NCBI GenBank assembly: GCA_004298045.1
Contig: SCRM01000010.1
Span: forward strand, 399,762-463,761
Reading direction: 5' to 3'
Length of the DNA: 64,000 nt
From: Rhodanobacter sp.
Lineage (GTDB): Bacteria > Pseudomonadota > Gammaproteobacteria > Xanthomonadales > Rhodanobacteraceae
The notes under the pieces were generated by a model, which did not search any database, had not been told where the DNA came from, and saw only the letters and a program-made list of their open reading frames with translations. The position numbers and the translations under genes are program-made. Of the stretch, positions 16,928 through 26,118 are shown piece after piece; position 1 is the first letter of the stretch, and every line of letters starts with the position of its first letter.

Positions 16928-19689
16928 AATCACGCCGCGCCATGCTTCGCCAGTTAAGCGGGCGCCGTACAGCGCTCGCTCTGGCATGCGGCATGGCGTT
17001 GGCCACCGCCATGGGGTGGCCGTACCCCGCATGGGCGGCGACCGCCGACGCAGGTGCATCATCCGCCGTTGACGCCGCCGGTGGCGGCTACGCCAATTTC
17101 GACCGCAGCATGCTGGCCGGGGCCGGGCACGGCACTGCCGATCTCTCGCGCTTCGAGCATGGCAACCCCGTGCTACCTGGCATCTACAACCTCGATGTCT
17201 ACCTCAACGGCAGCTGGGTGGGCCGCCTGGACGTGCGCTTCGCCGCACCATCGGTCGATGCCAATGCCCTGCCCTGCGCCAGCACCGAACTGCTCGACCG
17301 CGTGGGCCTGGCGCCGGCAAAAGCCGATGCTGCGGCAGCCGCGAAACTGTCGTCCCCGTCGGACTGCGTGGTCCTGGGCGACCTGATCCCCGGCGCCACG
17401 TTGTCCTTCGACATGCCCGACTTGCGCATGGACGCTACCGTGCCGCAGGCGTACATGCACCTGCGGCCGCGCGGCTGGGTCAACCCGGCCTCCTGGGATG
17501 CCGGCGTGCCCGCGTTCCTGCTCAACTACAACCTCAACAGCTACCACACCAGCAACCGCGGACAGAACCAGACCAGCACCTATCTGGGCTTGCGTTCCGG
17601 CTTCAATATCGGCCTCTGGCAGTTCCGGCAGAACAGCACCGCTACCTGGCAGTCGGGCGTCGTCGGCCAACCAAGCCAGCATCACTGGCACAACATCAAT
17701 GCCTATGTACAGCGCGCGCTGCCGAAGTTGGGCGCCGTGCTGAGCCTGGGCGACAGCTACACCGACGGCGCGGTGTTCGACAGCTATGGCATCCGCGGCG
17801 TGCAGCTGGGCACCGACGACCGCATGCTGCCGCAGTCGCTGCGCGGTTACGCGCCCGTGGTCCGCGGCACGGCCTATACCAACGCCAAGGTCGTGGTGAC
17901 CCAGAACGGCGTGCAGATCTACCAGACCACGGTCGCACCCGGTCCGTTCGTCATCGATGACCTCTACCCCACCGGGTACGGCGGCAACCTGGTCGTGACT
18001 GTGACCGAGGCCGACGGCCGCCAGCGCAGCTATACCGTGCCGTATGCCGCAGTGGCACAGCTGATGCGCCCCGGCGTCACCCGCTTCGACATCGCCGCCG
18101 GCCAACTGCGCGACACGGTGCTGCGGGACAACTCCAATGTGGTCCAGGCCGCGGTGCAGCACGGCTTCGGCAACCGCCTCACCGGCTACGCGGGCGTGCA
18201 GGGTTCGGAAGGCTACGCGGCGGCGCTGGTCGGCAGCGCGTTCAACACGCGTTTCGGCGCGCTGGCGCTGGACATCACCCAGGCCCACACGAGCATCCCC
18301 GGCCATGGCAGCTACGACGGCCAGAGCTTCCGCGTGACCTACAGCAAGATCATCCCGGAAACCGAAACCTCGCTGAGCGTCGCCGCCGACCGCTACTCCA
18401 CCGGCGGCTTCCTGAGCCTGGGCGACGCCGAGGCCGCACGCGACTACGCCAGGCGCGGCATGAACGCCCTGCAATACCAGCCGTCCAGCGTGCAGACCAT
18501 CGACGGCCTGCCAGCACAGAGCCTGCTCACCCCGGCCCAGCTCGCGGCGCTGAGCGGCAGCCTCTACAACAACCGCCCCTACACCGCGCGCGGCCTGGTG
18601 CAGCAGCGCAACCGCTTCACCCTGACGCTCAACCAGCAACTGGGGCGCAACGGCGGCTCGCTGTACGCCAACGCCTCGATCAACGACTACTGGAACCGCG
18701 ACGGCAGCGACACGCAGTTCCAGGTCGGCTACAACAGCCACGTCGGGCGCCTGACCTACGGGGTTTCCGTCAGTCGCGGGCGCACGGCGCTCGGCGGCTA
18801 CGACAACCAGGTCGCCTTCAACGCCAGCCTGCCACTGGGCAACACGCCGCATGCACCGAGCATGTCGTTCAACCTCGACCACGGCACCGGCAACAGCACG
18901 CAGGAACAGGCCACCATCAACGGCACGCTGGGCCAGTGGAGCCAGTTCAACTATGGCGCCACCGCCTCGCATGGCGGCAACGGCATCGGCAACGCTTACA
19001 GCGCGAACGGCGGCTACAACAGCCCCTATGCCACATTCAACGCCAGCGTCGGCAACGGCAGCGGCTACTCGCAGGCATCCTTCGGCGCCAGCGGCGCGGT
19101 GGTCGCGCACGCGGGCGGCATCACCTTCGGCCAGTCGACCGGCGACACGGTCGCCATCGTGCATGCACCAGGCGCCGCGGGCGCGCACATCCTCAGCGCA
19201 CCGGGCCTGAGCGTGGGCCGCTCCGGCTACGCGCTGGTGCCGTACCTGGCCCCATACCAGCTCGACACCATCCGGATCGACCCGCAGGGGCTGCCGCTGG
19301 GTGTGCAGATGGATGCCACCAGCGCGCAGGTGGCACCGTATGCCGGCGCCGTGGTGATGGTGGACTTCAAGAGCAAGGCCGGTCGGGCGCTGGTTGCGCT
19401 CATCCGCATGCCCGACGGCCAGCCTGCGCCCTTCGGCGCGCAGGTGTTCAACGCTCAAAACGAACCGCTGGGCGTCGTCGGGCAGGCTGGCCTGTCGCTG
19501 CTGCGCGGCGTCGGCGCGAGCGGCAAGCTCAACGTGCAGTGGGACGACGAGCAAGGCGCGGCGCATGCCTGCGCATTCCAATACGCCCTGCCCAGGACCG
19601 GCAAGCCCGAGGCGGTGTACCGGCAGATCCAGGCCACGTGCGTCGCGGGCAATGCCGCGACACAACCGCAGGAGAAAGGTGGAACATGA
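16924..19689 (+). CDS. Outer membrane fimbrial usher
   Basis: This 921-residue protein has a long signal peptide (about residues 1-38), an N-terminal chaperone-binding domain (with GIYNLDVYLNGSWVGR), a 24-strand beta-barrel with plug, and C-terminal domains. It exports and assembles pilin subunits. The conserved barrel stretches SLGDSYTDGAVFDSYGIRGV and APFGAQVFN are present, as is a C-terminal Cys pair. The GTG start overlaps the chaperone stop, and the gene's own stop overlaps the adhesin start (ATGA), so chaperone, usher and adhesin are translationally coupled. Confidence 0.96.
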   Translation: MKSRRAMLRQLSGRRTALALACGMALATAMGWPYPAWAATADAGASSAVDAAGGGYANFDRSMLAGAGHGTADLSRFEHGNPVLPGIYNLDVYLNGSWVGRLDVRFAAPSVDANALPCASTELLDRVGLAPAKADAAAAAKLSSPSDCVVLGDLIPGATLSFDMPDLRMDATVPQAYMHLRPRGWVNPASWDAGVPAFLLNYNLNSYHTSNRGQNQTSTYLGLRSGFNIGLWQFRQNSTATWQSGVVGQPSQHHWHNINAYVQRALPKLGAVLSLGDSYTDGAVFDSYGIRGVQLGTDDRMLPQSLRGYAPVVRGTAYTNAKVVVTQNGVQIYQTTVAPGPFVIDDLYPTGYGGNLVVTVTEADGRQRSYTVPYAAVAQLMRPGVTRFDIAAGQLRDTVLRDNSNVVQAAVQHGFGNRLTGYAGVQGSEGYAAALVGSAFNTRFGALALDITQAHTSIPGHGSYDGQSFRVTYSKIIPETETSLSVAADRYSTGGFLSLGDAEAARDYARRGMNALQYQPSSVQTIDGLPAQSLLTPAQLAALSGSLYNNRPYTARGLVQQRNRFTLTLNQQLGRNGGSLYANASINDYWNRDGSDTQFQVGYNSHVGRLTYGVSVSRGRTALGGYDNQVAFNASLPLGNTPHAPSMSFNLDHGTGNSTQEQATINGTLGQWSQFNYGATASHGGNGIGNAYSANGGYNSPYATFNASVGNGSGYSQASFGASGAVVAHAGGITFGQSTGDTVAIVHAPGAAGAHILSAPGLSVGRSGYALVPYLAPYQLDTIRIDPQGLPLGVQMDATSAQVAPYAGAVVMVDFKSKAGRALVALIRMPDGQPAPFGAQVFNAQNEPLGVVGQAGLSLLRGVGASGKLNVQWDDEQGAAHACAFQYALPRTGKPEAVYRQIQATCVAGNAATQPQEKGGT

Positions 19690-20765
19690 CCTTCAGTGCA
19701 ACCATCGGCGCGTCGGCTCTGCACCATGTATCCCGCCTCGCGGGAGGACCACGGTTCGCGACCGCCACTGTCCGGACGGAACGCGCGGCTCGTGGGCCAT
19801 GGTTGCTGGCGCTGCTGGCCTTGGTTGCGCTGGCCTTGTCCGGCCGCGCCCACGCCGATTGTTCTTACACCAACAATCCGGGCACCGTGACGTTCACTCC
19901 GCCCGGCGGCAAGATCGTACTGTCGAACACCGGTGCCGGCATAGGCACCGTCCTGTGGACGTCGGCGCAAGCCACCCCTGCGAACTACCCCGTCCTCGAC
20001 TGCTCGGGCGCCACCAACAATGGCATCGTGAGCAATTACGGCCCGCCGACGGGTGGCGATCAAGCCCTCTTTCCCACCAATCTTCCGTGGTTGTCCTTCC
20101 GGATCCTGCACCCGGATTCATCCAATCTCTTGTCGGCCTACCCGAACAATGCATCCGTGCCGACGGGAAGGATTCGGTTCAGCGTGGCCTCTGCCTTGCA
20201 GCTGGTGGTGACAGGCACCATTCCCCAGGGTCAGCAAGGCAGCACGCAGCAAATGGTGATACCGGCCGGACAGCTCGCGCAGTGGAACGTGGACATGTTC
20301 GGCAGCAGCAATCCTGTCGAGATCTTCAACATCACCAACATCACCTTCGTCATCCCCACCTGCACGGCGGCTGTCGACCCCACCGTGGTGACGTTGCCCC
20401 CGGTGCCCGCCACCGCTTTTGCCCGCAAGGGCACCACCGCAGGCCAGCTGCCCTTCCAGGTGCAACTGAACTGCGTCGCCGGCGCCAACCTCCGCATCAC
20501 CTTGAGCACAACCAGCGCTTACAGCAACACGCTCGGCGTGATCAACAACACCGCAGGCGCGGGATACGCGACGAACGCGGGCGTGCAGATCCTTCAATCG
20601 GACGGCGCCACTCCCGTCAAATTCGGTACCGCAATCTCCGAGGGCGCCACCCAGACAGGCACCATGAACCTGCCCTTTTTTGCGCGCTATTACCAAACCT
20701 CCAATCGCGGCGTGACAGCCGGCCAGGTCAGTGCCACCGCCACCTATACACTGACCTATCAATAG
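19686..20765 (+). CDS. Two-domain fimbrial tip adhesin
   Basis: This 359-residue protein starts at an ATG overlapping the usher stop. An unusually long n-region precedes the hydrophobic signal core (about residues 38-56, ending GRAHA). Then come a lectin-like or receptor-binding domain of about 150 residues, a linker, and a C-terminal pilin domain starting near PTCTAAVDP and ending YTLTYQ. That layout, with a free N-terminal domain replacing the donor strand, is that of FimH-type tip adhesins. The ligand is unknown. It is the last gene of the operon; cysteines at both domain starts suggest disulfides formed by DsbA. Confidence 0.87.
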   Translation: MTFSATIGASALHHVSRLAGGPRFATATVRTERAARGPWLLALLALVALALSGRAHADCSYTNNPGTVTFTPPGGKIVLSNTGAGIGTVLWTSAQATPANYPVLDCSGATNNGIVSNYGPPTGGDQALFPTNLPWLSFRILHPDSSNLLSAYPNNASVPTGRIRFSVASALQLVVTGTIPQGQQGSTQQMVIPAGQLAQWNVDMFGSSNPVEIFNITNITFVIPTCTAAVDPTVVTLPPVPATAFARKGTTAGQLPFQVQLNCVAGANLRITLSTTSAYSNTLGVINNTAGAGYATNAGVQILQSDGATPVKFGTAISEGATQTGTMNLPFFARYYQTSNRGVTAGQVSATATYTLTYQ

Positions 20766-20811
20766 GCCCACGGCAGGTTCCGGCGCATCGGCGCGAGCCC
20801 AAACCGCGCTT

Positions 20812-21165
20812 CTATTCGTAGGTCCGGGTCACCATCTGCGTGGTGGTAGCGTGCGCGGCGACGCGATAGCCGACGAAGTACTGCAGCAACGGGCTACCCG
20901 CGGCAGCCACATTGTCCATGCGCTGCATCGAGAACACATAAACCGGGGTATCGACGACGCCGTACCCTCGGGACTGGCCACCACAGGCATAGAGGTGACC
21001 GGTCCGCGGGTTGCCCATCGCCAGCGCCGCAGTCTCGGCTTGTGCCACACAAGTCGGCACCAGGACGGCACCGCTGAAACTGATCCGCCCGCTGCTCGCC
21101 GCCCACGCGCTCGACGTTGCCAGCGCCATGAGCGAAACAATTATCCAGCGATACCGGGTGCGCAC
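20812..21165 (-). CDS. Small exported pilin-like protein
   Basis: This 117-residue protein has a signal peptide (about residues 1-23, ending AWA) and begins its mature part with GRISFSGAVLVPTC, which resembles the first strand of type 1 pilins. A second Cys occurs in LYACGG. It is too short for a full pilin and lacks the usual YxxY-type end. It is convergent with the fimbrial operon, 46 bases away. The GTG start at 21165 has an AGGTGG ribosome site about five bases upstream. It could be a minor subunit, a terminator subunit or a decayed pilin; no function is assigned. Confidence 0.7.
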   Translation of the reverse strand: MRTRYRWIIVSLMALATSSAWAASSGRISFSGAVLVPTCVAQAETAALAMGNPRTGHLYACGGQSRGYGVVDTPVYVFSMQRMDNVAAAGSPLLQYFVGYRVAAHATTTQMVTRTYE

Positions 21166-21419
21166 GATCCACCTCGCTCGGCACGCGAGAAACTGCGTGT
21201 CCTATGAGAGCTGTCGACACCTTCCCCAATGACTTGACGGTATGCGTCCGCCTCCCTTCCCGAAGTGAGAAGTCCATCACGCTTTGGCCGCGCCTGGCTT
21301 CTGCCTGTCGTTTAGCGAACTGGGAGTGAATACGGTGTCTGCGCGCGTGGCGGGTTTATCGACGAGGCGGCAACAATCTGTACCGCCCCGACGGGATCAC
21401 ACGGCCGCCGCGGCCATGC

Positions 21420-22166
21420 TCAGCGCGAGCTGACGTACTTTTCGCGACGGACCTGGCCGATCGGCAGGCCGTATGCCTTGAGCGCGGCATACGCGGCGTC
21501 GACCATGGCGGGGTTGCCGCACAGGTAGGCGATATCCCGCTCGGCACTGGGTTGCAGTTCGGCGAGCAGATCCTGCACGTGGCCGGCGTGGTCGCCGGGG
21601 TGCGGCACGGCGCGCGGGGCGCGGCTCAGGCAGGCATGGAAATGGAAGTTCGGGTGGCTGGCGGCGAAGGCTTCGAACTCGTCGGCATAGAGCAGCTCCG
21701 CCTCGTTGCGCGCGCCGTACAGCAGCACGGCTTCGCGATTGGTGTCGGCGAGAATGCGGTCGAGCTGCGGCAGCATCGCGCGGTAGGGCGCAATACCGGT
21801 GCCGGTGGCGATCAGGAGATAACGCGGCTGTGCATCGTTCGGCAGCAGGCAAAAGCGCCCGTTGGGGCCGCTGGCGTCGATCACGCTGCCGGTTTCCAGC
21901 TCGGCAAACAGCTTGGTCGCCGCACCGCCATTGACATAGCTCACCACCAGCTCGACGCGCACCACCGGCGCGCTGCCGTCGCCTACGCTGGCGATCGAGT
22001 AACTGCGCTTGGCCGGCGCGCCATCCGGGTAGGCAAAATGCACCTGCAGGAACTGCCCCGGCTTGAACGCCAGCGGCGCGCCATCGGCCCGCTCGAACGC
22101 AAGGTGCCGCACGCTCGGCGCCAGCATGCGGCTGTCGACGAGGCGTAGCTGAAAGGTTTCGGCCAT
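21420..22166 (-). CDS. fpr: Ferredoxin/flavodoxin--NADP+ reductase
   Basis: This 248-residue FAD enzyme moves electrons between NADPH and ferredoxin or flavodoxin. It shows the FAD motif RSYSIAS (residues 54-60), the NADP-binding TGTGIAPYRA (121-130), a CGNPAM motif near residue 217 and a C-terminal EKYVSSR. The size and the C-terminal form are those of the bacterial subclass that serves redox-stress defence and Fe-S or haem metabolism. It is transcribed away from the ABC transporter pair, with 93 bases between. Confidence 0.93.
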   Translation of the reverse strand: MAETFQLRLVDSRMLAPSVRHLAFERADGAPLAFKPGQFLQVHFAYPDGAPAKRSYSIASVGDGSAPVVRVELVVSYVNGGAATKLFAELETGSVIDASGPNGRFCLLPNDAQPRYLLIATGTGIAPYRAMLPQLDRILADTNREAVLLYGARNEAELLYADEFEAFAASHPNFHFHACLSRAPRAVPHPGDHAGHVQDLLAELQPSAERDIAYLCGNPAMVDAAYAALKAYGLPIGQVRREKYVSSR

Positions 22167-22226
22167 GGGTGGTTCCGGGAAACGATGCGTGCGTCCGGTG
22201 GAGCCGGCCGCGTGGGGTTGACTGGC

Positions 22227-22232
22227 TATAAT
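22227..22232 (+). promoter_or_regulatory. -10 element before the ABC transporter operon
   Basis: A perfect TATAAT lies 28 bases before the ATG at 22260. No good -35 hexamer is found 16-18 bases upstream; TTGACT at 22218 is too close. Transcription would start near 22239, giving a short leader of about 20 bases. Confidence 0.45.
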
Positions 22233-22259
22233 AAGCGGCTTGTTTCCTGACATGCAGCC

Positions 22260-23219
22260 ATGAGCCCGGTTCCCGCCCTCGTCGTCGACAATTTGCGCAA
22301 GACCTACGAGGGCGGCGTCGAAGCGCTCAAGGGTGTCAGCTTTCGCGTGGAGCAGGGCGATTTCTTCGCGCTCCTGGGGCCGAACGGCGCCGGCAAATCC
22401 ACCTTGATCGGCATCCTGTCCTCGCTGGTCAACGCCTCCGGCGGCGATGCGCACATCTTCGGTGTGTCGGTCCGAAAGCAGCGCAACGCGGCGATGCGGC
22501 TGATCGGACTGGTGCCGCAGGAGCTCAACTTCAACCAGTTCGAGAAGCCGTTCGACATCTGCGTGAACGAGGCCGGGTTCTACGGCATTCCGCGCGCGGT
22601 TGCCATCGAACGCGCCGAAAAATACCTCGCCACGATGAGCCTGTCGGACAAGGCGCACGAGCAGGCGCGCCGGCTGTCGGGCGGCATGAAGCGGCGGCTG
22701 ATGATCGCGCGGGCGATGATGAACGAGCCCAAGCTGTTGATCCTCGACGAGCCCACCGCGGGCGTCGACATCGAGATCCGCCGCTCGATGTGGCAGTTCA
22801 TCGACGGCATCAACGCCGCCGGCACCACGGTCATTCTCACCACGCATTACCTGGAGGAGGCCGAGCAGCTCTGCCGCAACATCGCCATCATCGACCACGG
22901 CACCATCGTGGAAAACACCTCGATGCGCAGCCTGCTGGCGAAGCTCGATATCGAAACCTTCGTGCTCGACATCGCCGCGCCGGTGGCCACGCTGCCCGCG
23001 ATCGACGGCTGCACCCTGCGCCGCAGGGACGAGCGCCGGCTGGAGGTCACTCTGCCCCGCACGCAAAACATCAATGCCCTGTTTGCCGCGCTCTCCGCGC
23101 ACGGCATCACCGTCATCTCCATGCGCAACAAGACCAACCGGCTGGAGGAGCTGTTCGTGCGCGTGGTGGAGCACGGGCGCGACGACGCCCCGCGCGCCAC
23201 CGCGGAGGCCGGCGCATGA
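22260..23219 (+). CDS. yadG: ABC-2 exporter ATP-binding subunit (YadG-like)
   Basis: This 319-residue ATPase has Walker A GPNGAGKST (residues 40-48), signature LSGGMKRR (about 139-146), Walker B LLILDEPTAGVD (about 159-170) and a switch His in TTHYLEEAE. Resemblance to E. coli YadG runs through the C-terminal extension (RNKTNRLEELFV). It powers the adjacent permease; the substrate of YadGH-type transporters is not established. Its stop overlaps the permease start (ATGA). Confidence 0.94.
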   Translation: MSPVPALVVDNLRKTYEGGVEALKGVSFRVEQGDFFALLGPNGAGKSTLIGILSSLVNASGGDAHIFGVSVRKQRNAAMRLIGLVPQELNFNQFEKPFDICVNEAGFYGIPRAVAIERAEKYLATMSLSDKAHEQARRLSGGMKRRLMIARAMMNEPKLLILDEPTAGVDIEIRRSMWQFIDGINAAGTTVILTTHYLEEAEQLCRNIAIIDHGTIVENTSMRSLLAKLDIETFVLDIAAPVATLPAIDGCTLRRRDERRLEVTLPRTQNINALFAALSAHGITVISMRNKTNRLEELFVRVVEHGRDDAPRATAEAGA

Positions 23220-23995
23220 GCCAGTCATCGGCCAACCTGATTGCGCTCAAGACCGTCGTGCACCGCGAAATCATGCGCATCCTGCGCATCTGGACGCAGA
23301 CGCTGATCCCGCCTGCCATCACGATGACGCTGTATTTCGTCATCTTCGGCACCCTGATCGGCAGCCGCATCGGCTCGATCTCCGGCCACTTCACCTACAT
23401 GCAGTTCATCGTGCCGGGCCTGGTGATGATGGCGATCATCACCAACAGCTACGGCAACATCACCAGCTCGTTTTTTGGCGCCAAGTTCGGCCGCTACGTG
23501 GAAGAGATGCTGGTGTCGCCGATGCCCGCCTGGGTGATGCTCACCGGCTATGTGCTCGGCGCCACCGTGCGCGGGCTGGCGGTCGGCGTGATCGTGCTCG
23601 GCATCGCGCTGTTCTTCACCTCGCTCGACATCCAGCATCCGCTGATCACCGCCGGCTCGGTCGTGCTTGGCGCGGTGATCTTTTCGCTCGCCGGTTTCAT
23701 CAACGCGGTTTTCGCGAAAAAGTTCGACGACATCGCGCTGGTGCCCACTTTCATCCTTACCCCGCTCACCTATCTGGGCGGCGTGTTCTACTCGATCAAC
23801 ATGCTCGGCGAGCCGTGGCGCACGCTGTCCAAGGCCAACCCGATCCTGTACATGGTCAACGCGTTCCGCTACGGCGTGCTCGGCATCAGCGACGTCAACG
23901 TGGCATGGTCATTCGTGGTGATGATCGGCTTTGTCGTGCTGCTCGGCGGCTTCTCGCTGTGGGTGCTCAAGCGCGGCATCGGGCTGCGGTCGTAG
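23216..23995 (+). CDS. yadH: ABC-2 exporter permease (YadH-like)
   Basis: This 259-residue inner-membrane protein has six hydrophobic segments and the ABC-2 type motif region LTPLTYLGGVFYSI near residue 183. ATG 23216 overlaps the stop of the ATPase gene, so the two are made together and probably form a dimer-of-dimers exporter. The substrate is unknown. A weak CCCC/GGGG hairpin right after the stop is too short to call a terminator. Confidence 0.93.
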   Translation: MSQSSANLIALKTVVHREIMRILRIWTQTLIPPAITMTLYFVIFGTLIGSRIGSISGHFTYMQFIVPGLVMMAIITNSYGNITSSFFGAKFGRYVEEMLVSPMPAWVMLTGYVLGATVRGLAVGVIVLGIALFFTSLDIQHPLITAGSVVLGAVIFSLAGFINAVFAKKFDDIALVPTFILTPLTYLGGVFYSINMLGEPWRTLSKANPILYMVNAFRYGVLGISDVNVAWSFVVMIGFVVLLGGFSLWVLKRGIGLRS

Positions 23996-24057
23996 GCCCC
24001 ACAAGCGGGGTCAGGTTCACTTCCCGATAGCCCGTGCCATCACGTGCACGGTCGCGT

Positions 24058-25449
24058 TCACAACAGCCAGTTGACCAGCCGGTCCAGCCGCACGCGGCTC
24101 ATCCGCCGCAGCAGCTTGCGCACTTCCGGCGGGTATTGGCGCTGGCTCTGCAGCGCACGGTAATCGGCGATGCGCGTGGCATGCCGGCGCAGCGCGATCC
24201 ACTCGGCCTCGTGCATCGCCCGCAGGCGATGCTCCGGGTCGCGCAACAACAGGCCGTTTTCCAGATCGAGCGCCCACGCGCGCGGATTCAGGTTGTGCCC
24301 GGTGATGAGCGCCGCGTGGTCGTCCACCAGCACACCCTTCAGGTGGTAGGTGTTGTCGCCGTCGCGCCACAGCCACAGGTTCAACTGCTCGCTGGCGATC
24401 TGGCGCGCATGCGCGCGCGCAAAGCGGCGCAGATTGTTTTCGTACAGGTACGGCAGCACGCCGATGGTGGTGAACGGCCGCTCCGGCGGGATGTAGAAAT
24501 CGTTCGCGGTCTTGTCGCCGACCATGATGTCGATCCGGCAGCCGCGCCGCAGCGCATGCCCCACCGCGGCGCGCACCGGGCGCGGCAGATTGAAATACGG
24601 CGTCAGCAGCACCACCCGCTCGCGTGCCGAGGCGATGAGATCCAGCACCACGGCGTTCAACGCATTGTCATGCCGGCCGAGCCCGACCAGCGGCGTCACC
24701 ACCACCTCGCCGGCGCGCGGCGCCGTATCGGGTGCCGTGTAGTTCGCGCCCTGCAGGCCCTGGCGCAAATCACGGATCGCACCCAGCAGGCTGCGCGTGG
24801 TCGGCATGGCATCGGTACCGAACCGGGTCACCGCCGCGCTGTCGGCAAAATGCTCGGCGGCAAAGGCGGCCAGCGCATCGGCCAAGGCACGATCGCGCAG
24901 CAGGTGGTAGCGGTCGAGCCGGTAACGCCCATGGCGGGCCAGGTACACATCGTTCAAGCTGGCGCCGGTGTAGAGCACCGCGTCGTCGATCACCCAGCCT
25001 TTCAAATGCAGCACGCCGAGCAGCTCGCGGCTCTGCACCGGCACGCCGCGGATCACCACGCCATCGCCCAGCCGCTGCGCGTACTCGCGGTACATCCCGG
25101 CGTTGCCCTCGGCGCGCTTGTCACCGATCAACCCGCGCCGTGCGCGGTGCCAGTCGACGTACACCGAGATGGCCAGCCCCGGTCGCCGCGCCTTGGCCGC
25201 GTACAACGCCTCCAGCACCTCGCGCCCGCCGTCGTCGTCCTGCAGGTATAGCGCCACGATCACGATGCGCCGCTGCGCGGCGGCAATCATCGACAGCAGG
25301 GTTTGGCGCATCGCCGCTGGATCGGGCAAGGCCGTGATCGCACCCGCCGGCAGCGCAAACCCCGGCAGCGCCGCCAACCGCGCCGCACCGCGCCGGCGCG
25401 GCAACCACCGCCGGGCCAACCGCCCCGGCGCACTCAACAGACTGTTCAT
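24058..25449 (-). CDS. pssA: CDP-diacylglycerol--serine O-phosphatidyltransferase
   Basis: This 463-residue member of the phospholipase D superfamily makes phosphatidylserine, the precursor of phosphatidylethanolamine, from CDP-diacylglycerol and serine. Two HKD motifs are visible: HLKGWVIDD (His148, Lys150, Asp155) and HLKGVLVDD (His369, Lys371, Asp376). Stretches such as VGDKTANDFYIP, YLYENNLRRF and NNLNPRAW-like NLNPRAWALDLEN match the E. coli PssA (subclass I) pattern and separate it from cardiolipin synthases. The first 20 residues are basic and could bind membranes. It stands alone on the minus strand. Confidence 0.94.
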   Translation of the reverse strand: MNSLLSAPGRLARRWLPRRRGAARLAALPGFALPAGAITALPDPAAMRQTLLSMIAAAQRRIVIVALYLQDDDGGREVLEALYAAKARRPGLAISVYVDWHRARRGLIGDKRAEGNAGMYREYAQRLGDGVVIRGVPVQSRELLGVLHLKGWVIDDAVLYTGASLNDVYLARHGRYRLDRYHLLRDRALADALAAFAAEHFADSAAVTRFGTDAMPTTRSLLGAIRDLRQGLQGANYTAPDTAPRAGEVVVTPLVGLGRHDNALNAVVLDLIASARERVVLLTPYFNLPRPVRAAVGHALRRGCRIDIMVGDKTANDFYIPPERPFTTIGVLPYLYENNLRRFARAHARQIASEQLNLWLWRDGDNTYHLKGVLVDDHAALITGHNLNPRAWALDLENGLLLRDPEHRLRAMHEAEWIALRRHATRIADYRALQSQRQYPPEVRKLLRRMSRVRLDRLVNWLL

Positions 25450-25540
25450 GGGGACGCATGATCGCAAAAGGGGACCGGGGTTGCCTACCGGGCACGCGTG
25501 TTGCCGGTGCGCCCGAGTGATGGGTGCATGCGTCAACCAC

Positions 25541-25567
25541 TTGACTGCACGATACGCTGTATATACG
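25541..25567 (+). promoter_or_regulatory. brnTA promoter with palindromic operator candidate
   Basis: TTGACT (25541-25546) and TATACG (25562-25567) are spaced by 15 bases. The palindrome GTATATAC at 25559-25566 overlaps the -10. BrnA antitoxins repress their own promoter, so the palindrome is a fair operator candidate. The expected start of transcription falls at about 25574, almost on the ATG at 25575. Confidence 0.4.
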
Positions 25568-25574
25568 AAACGTC

Positions 25575-25850
25575 ATGGCGTTCACTTGGTCAAAAGCCGA
25601 ATGCACCACGAACCTGAAAACACACGGGCTCGACTTTGCCGACGCACCGCGCGTGTTCGAGGGTCTGACGTTCACCTATGAAGATGACCGCTTCGCATAC
25701 GGCGAGCAGCGCTTCGTCACCTTGGGCTTGCTCGCGGGTATCCCCGTATCCAACGTCCACACCGAGACCCCATATGAAATCCGCATCATCTCGTTCCGCA
25801 AAGCCAGGCAACGCGAAGCACACCTCTACTTCGCGCAAGTCCAAGACTGA
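25575..25850 (+). CDS. brnT: BrnT-family ribonuclease toxin
   Basis: This 91-residue toxin of the type II BrnTA system has the family hallmarks: FTWSKAECTTNLKTHGLDFADA at the N terminus (read in parts), a central FEGLTFTYEDDR, and the C-terminal IRIISFRKARQREAHLYF. BrnT cleaves RNA and halts translation until neutralised by BrnA. No Shine-Dalgarno is visible before ATG 25575, and the promoter sits very close, so the message may be leaderless. The toxin gene comes first, as usual in brnTA, and overlaps the antitoxin frame by 77 bases. Confidence 0.9.
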   Translation: MAFTWSKAECTTNLKTHGLDFADAPRVFEGLTFTYEDDRFAYGEQRFVTLGLLAGIPVSNVHTETPYEIRIISFRKARQREAHLYFAQVQD

Positions 25851-26091
25851 TTGGGCCAAGCTTCAGGCCGAGGCACCGGGCAAGCCCGTCCCCGAACACC
25901 CTGAGGCAGACATCCGGCACATCGTCCGCAGCGTGGTGCGTCACGGTCTGCAGCCAAGGGCGACCAAGACCGCCGTCTCCCTGCGGGTCGACGAGGACGT
26001 CATCGAATGGTTCAAGGCACAAGGGCCGGGCTACCAGACCCGCATCAACGCCGTGCTTCGCGCGTTTCGGGACGCGTCAGCGGTTCGATAG
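25774..26091 (+). CDS. brnA: BrnA-family antitoxin
   Basis: This 105-residue protein binds BrnT and, through its C-terminal ribbon-helix-helix (KTAVSLRVDEDVIEWFKAQG, then TRINAVLRAF), the operon promoter. The N terminus is a Lys/Ser-rich linker. ATG 25774 lies inside brnT in another frame, 77 bases before the brnT stop; a later start would lose the toxin-binding linker. It is convergent with uppP, 27 bases away. Confidence 0.9.
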   Translation: MKSASSRSAKPGNAKHTSTSRKSKTDWAKLQAEAPGKPVPEHPEADIRHIVRSVVRHGLQPRATKTAVSLRVDEDVIEWFKAQGPGYQTRINAVLRAFRDASAVR

Positions 26092-26118
26092 GTGAACCTG
26101 GCCCTGTCCTGGATTCGC

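Noticed and set aside
17173..19665. An 830-codon open frame opposite the usher gene
   Set aside because: The usher has full family signatures in the other strand; the antisense has none and shows biased Ala/Val/Gly/Gln composition.
22218..22232. TTGACT plus TATAAT as a complete promoter before the YadG gene
   Set aside because: The two hexamers are only three bases apart; the -10 alone was kept.
24058..25449. Cardiolipin synthase
   Set aside because: Two HKD motifs fit both, but the length and stretches such as DKTANDFYIP and NLNPRAW follow PssA.
25575..26091. Mobile island marked by the toxin-antitoxin pair
   Set aside because: No integrase, transposase, direct repeats or composition shift was seen around brnTA.
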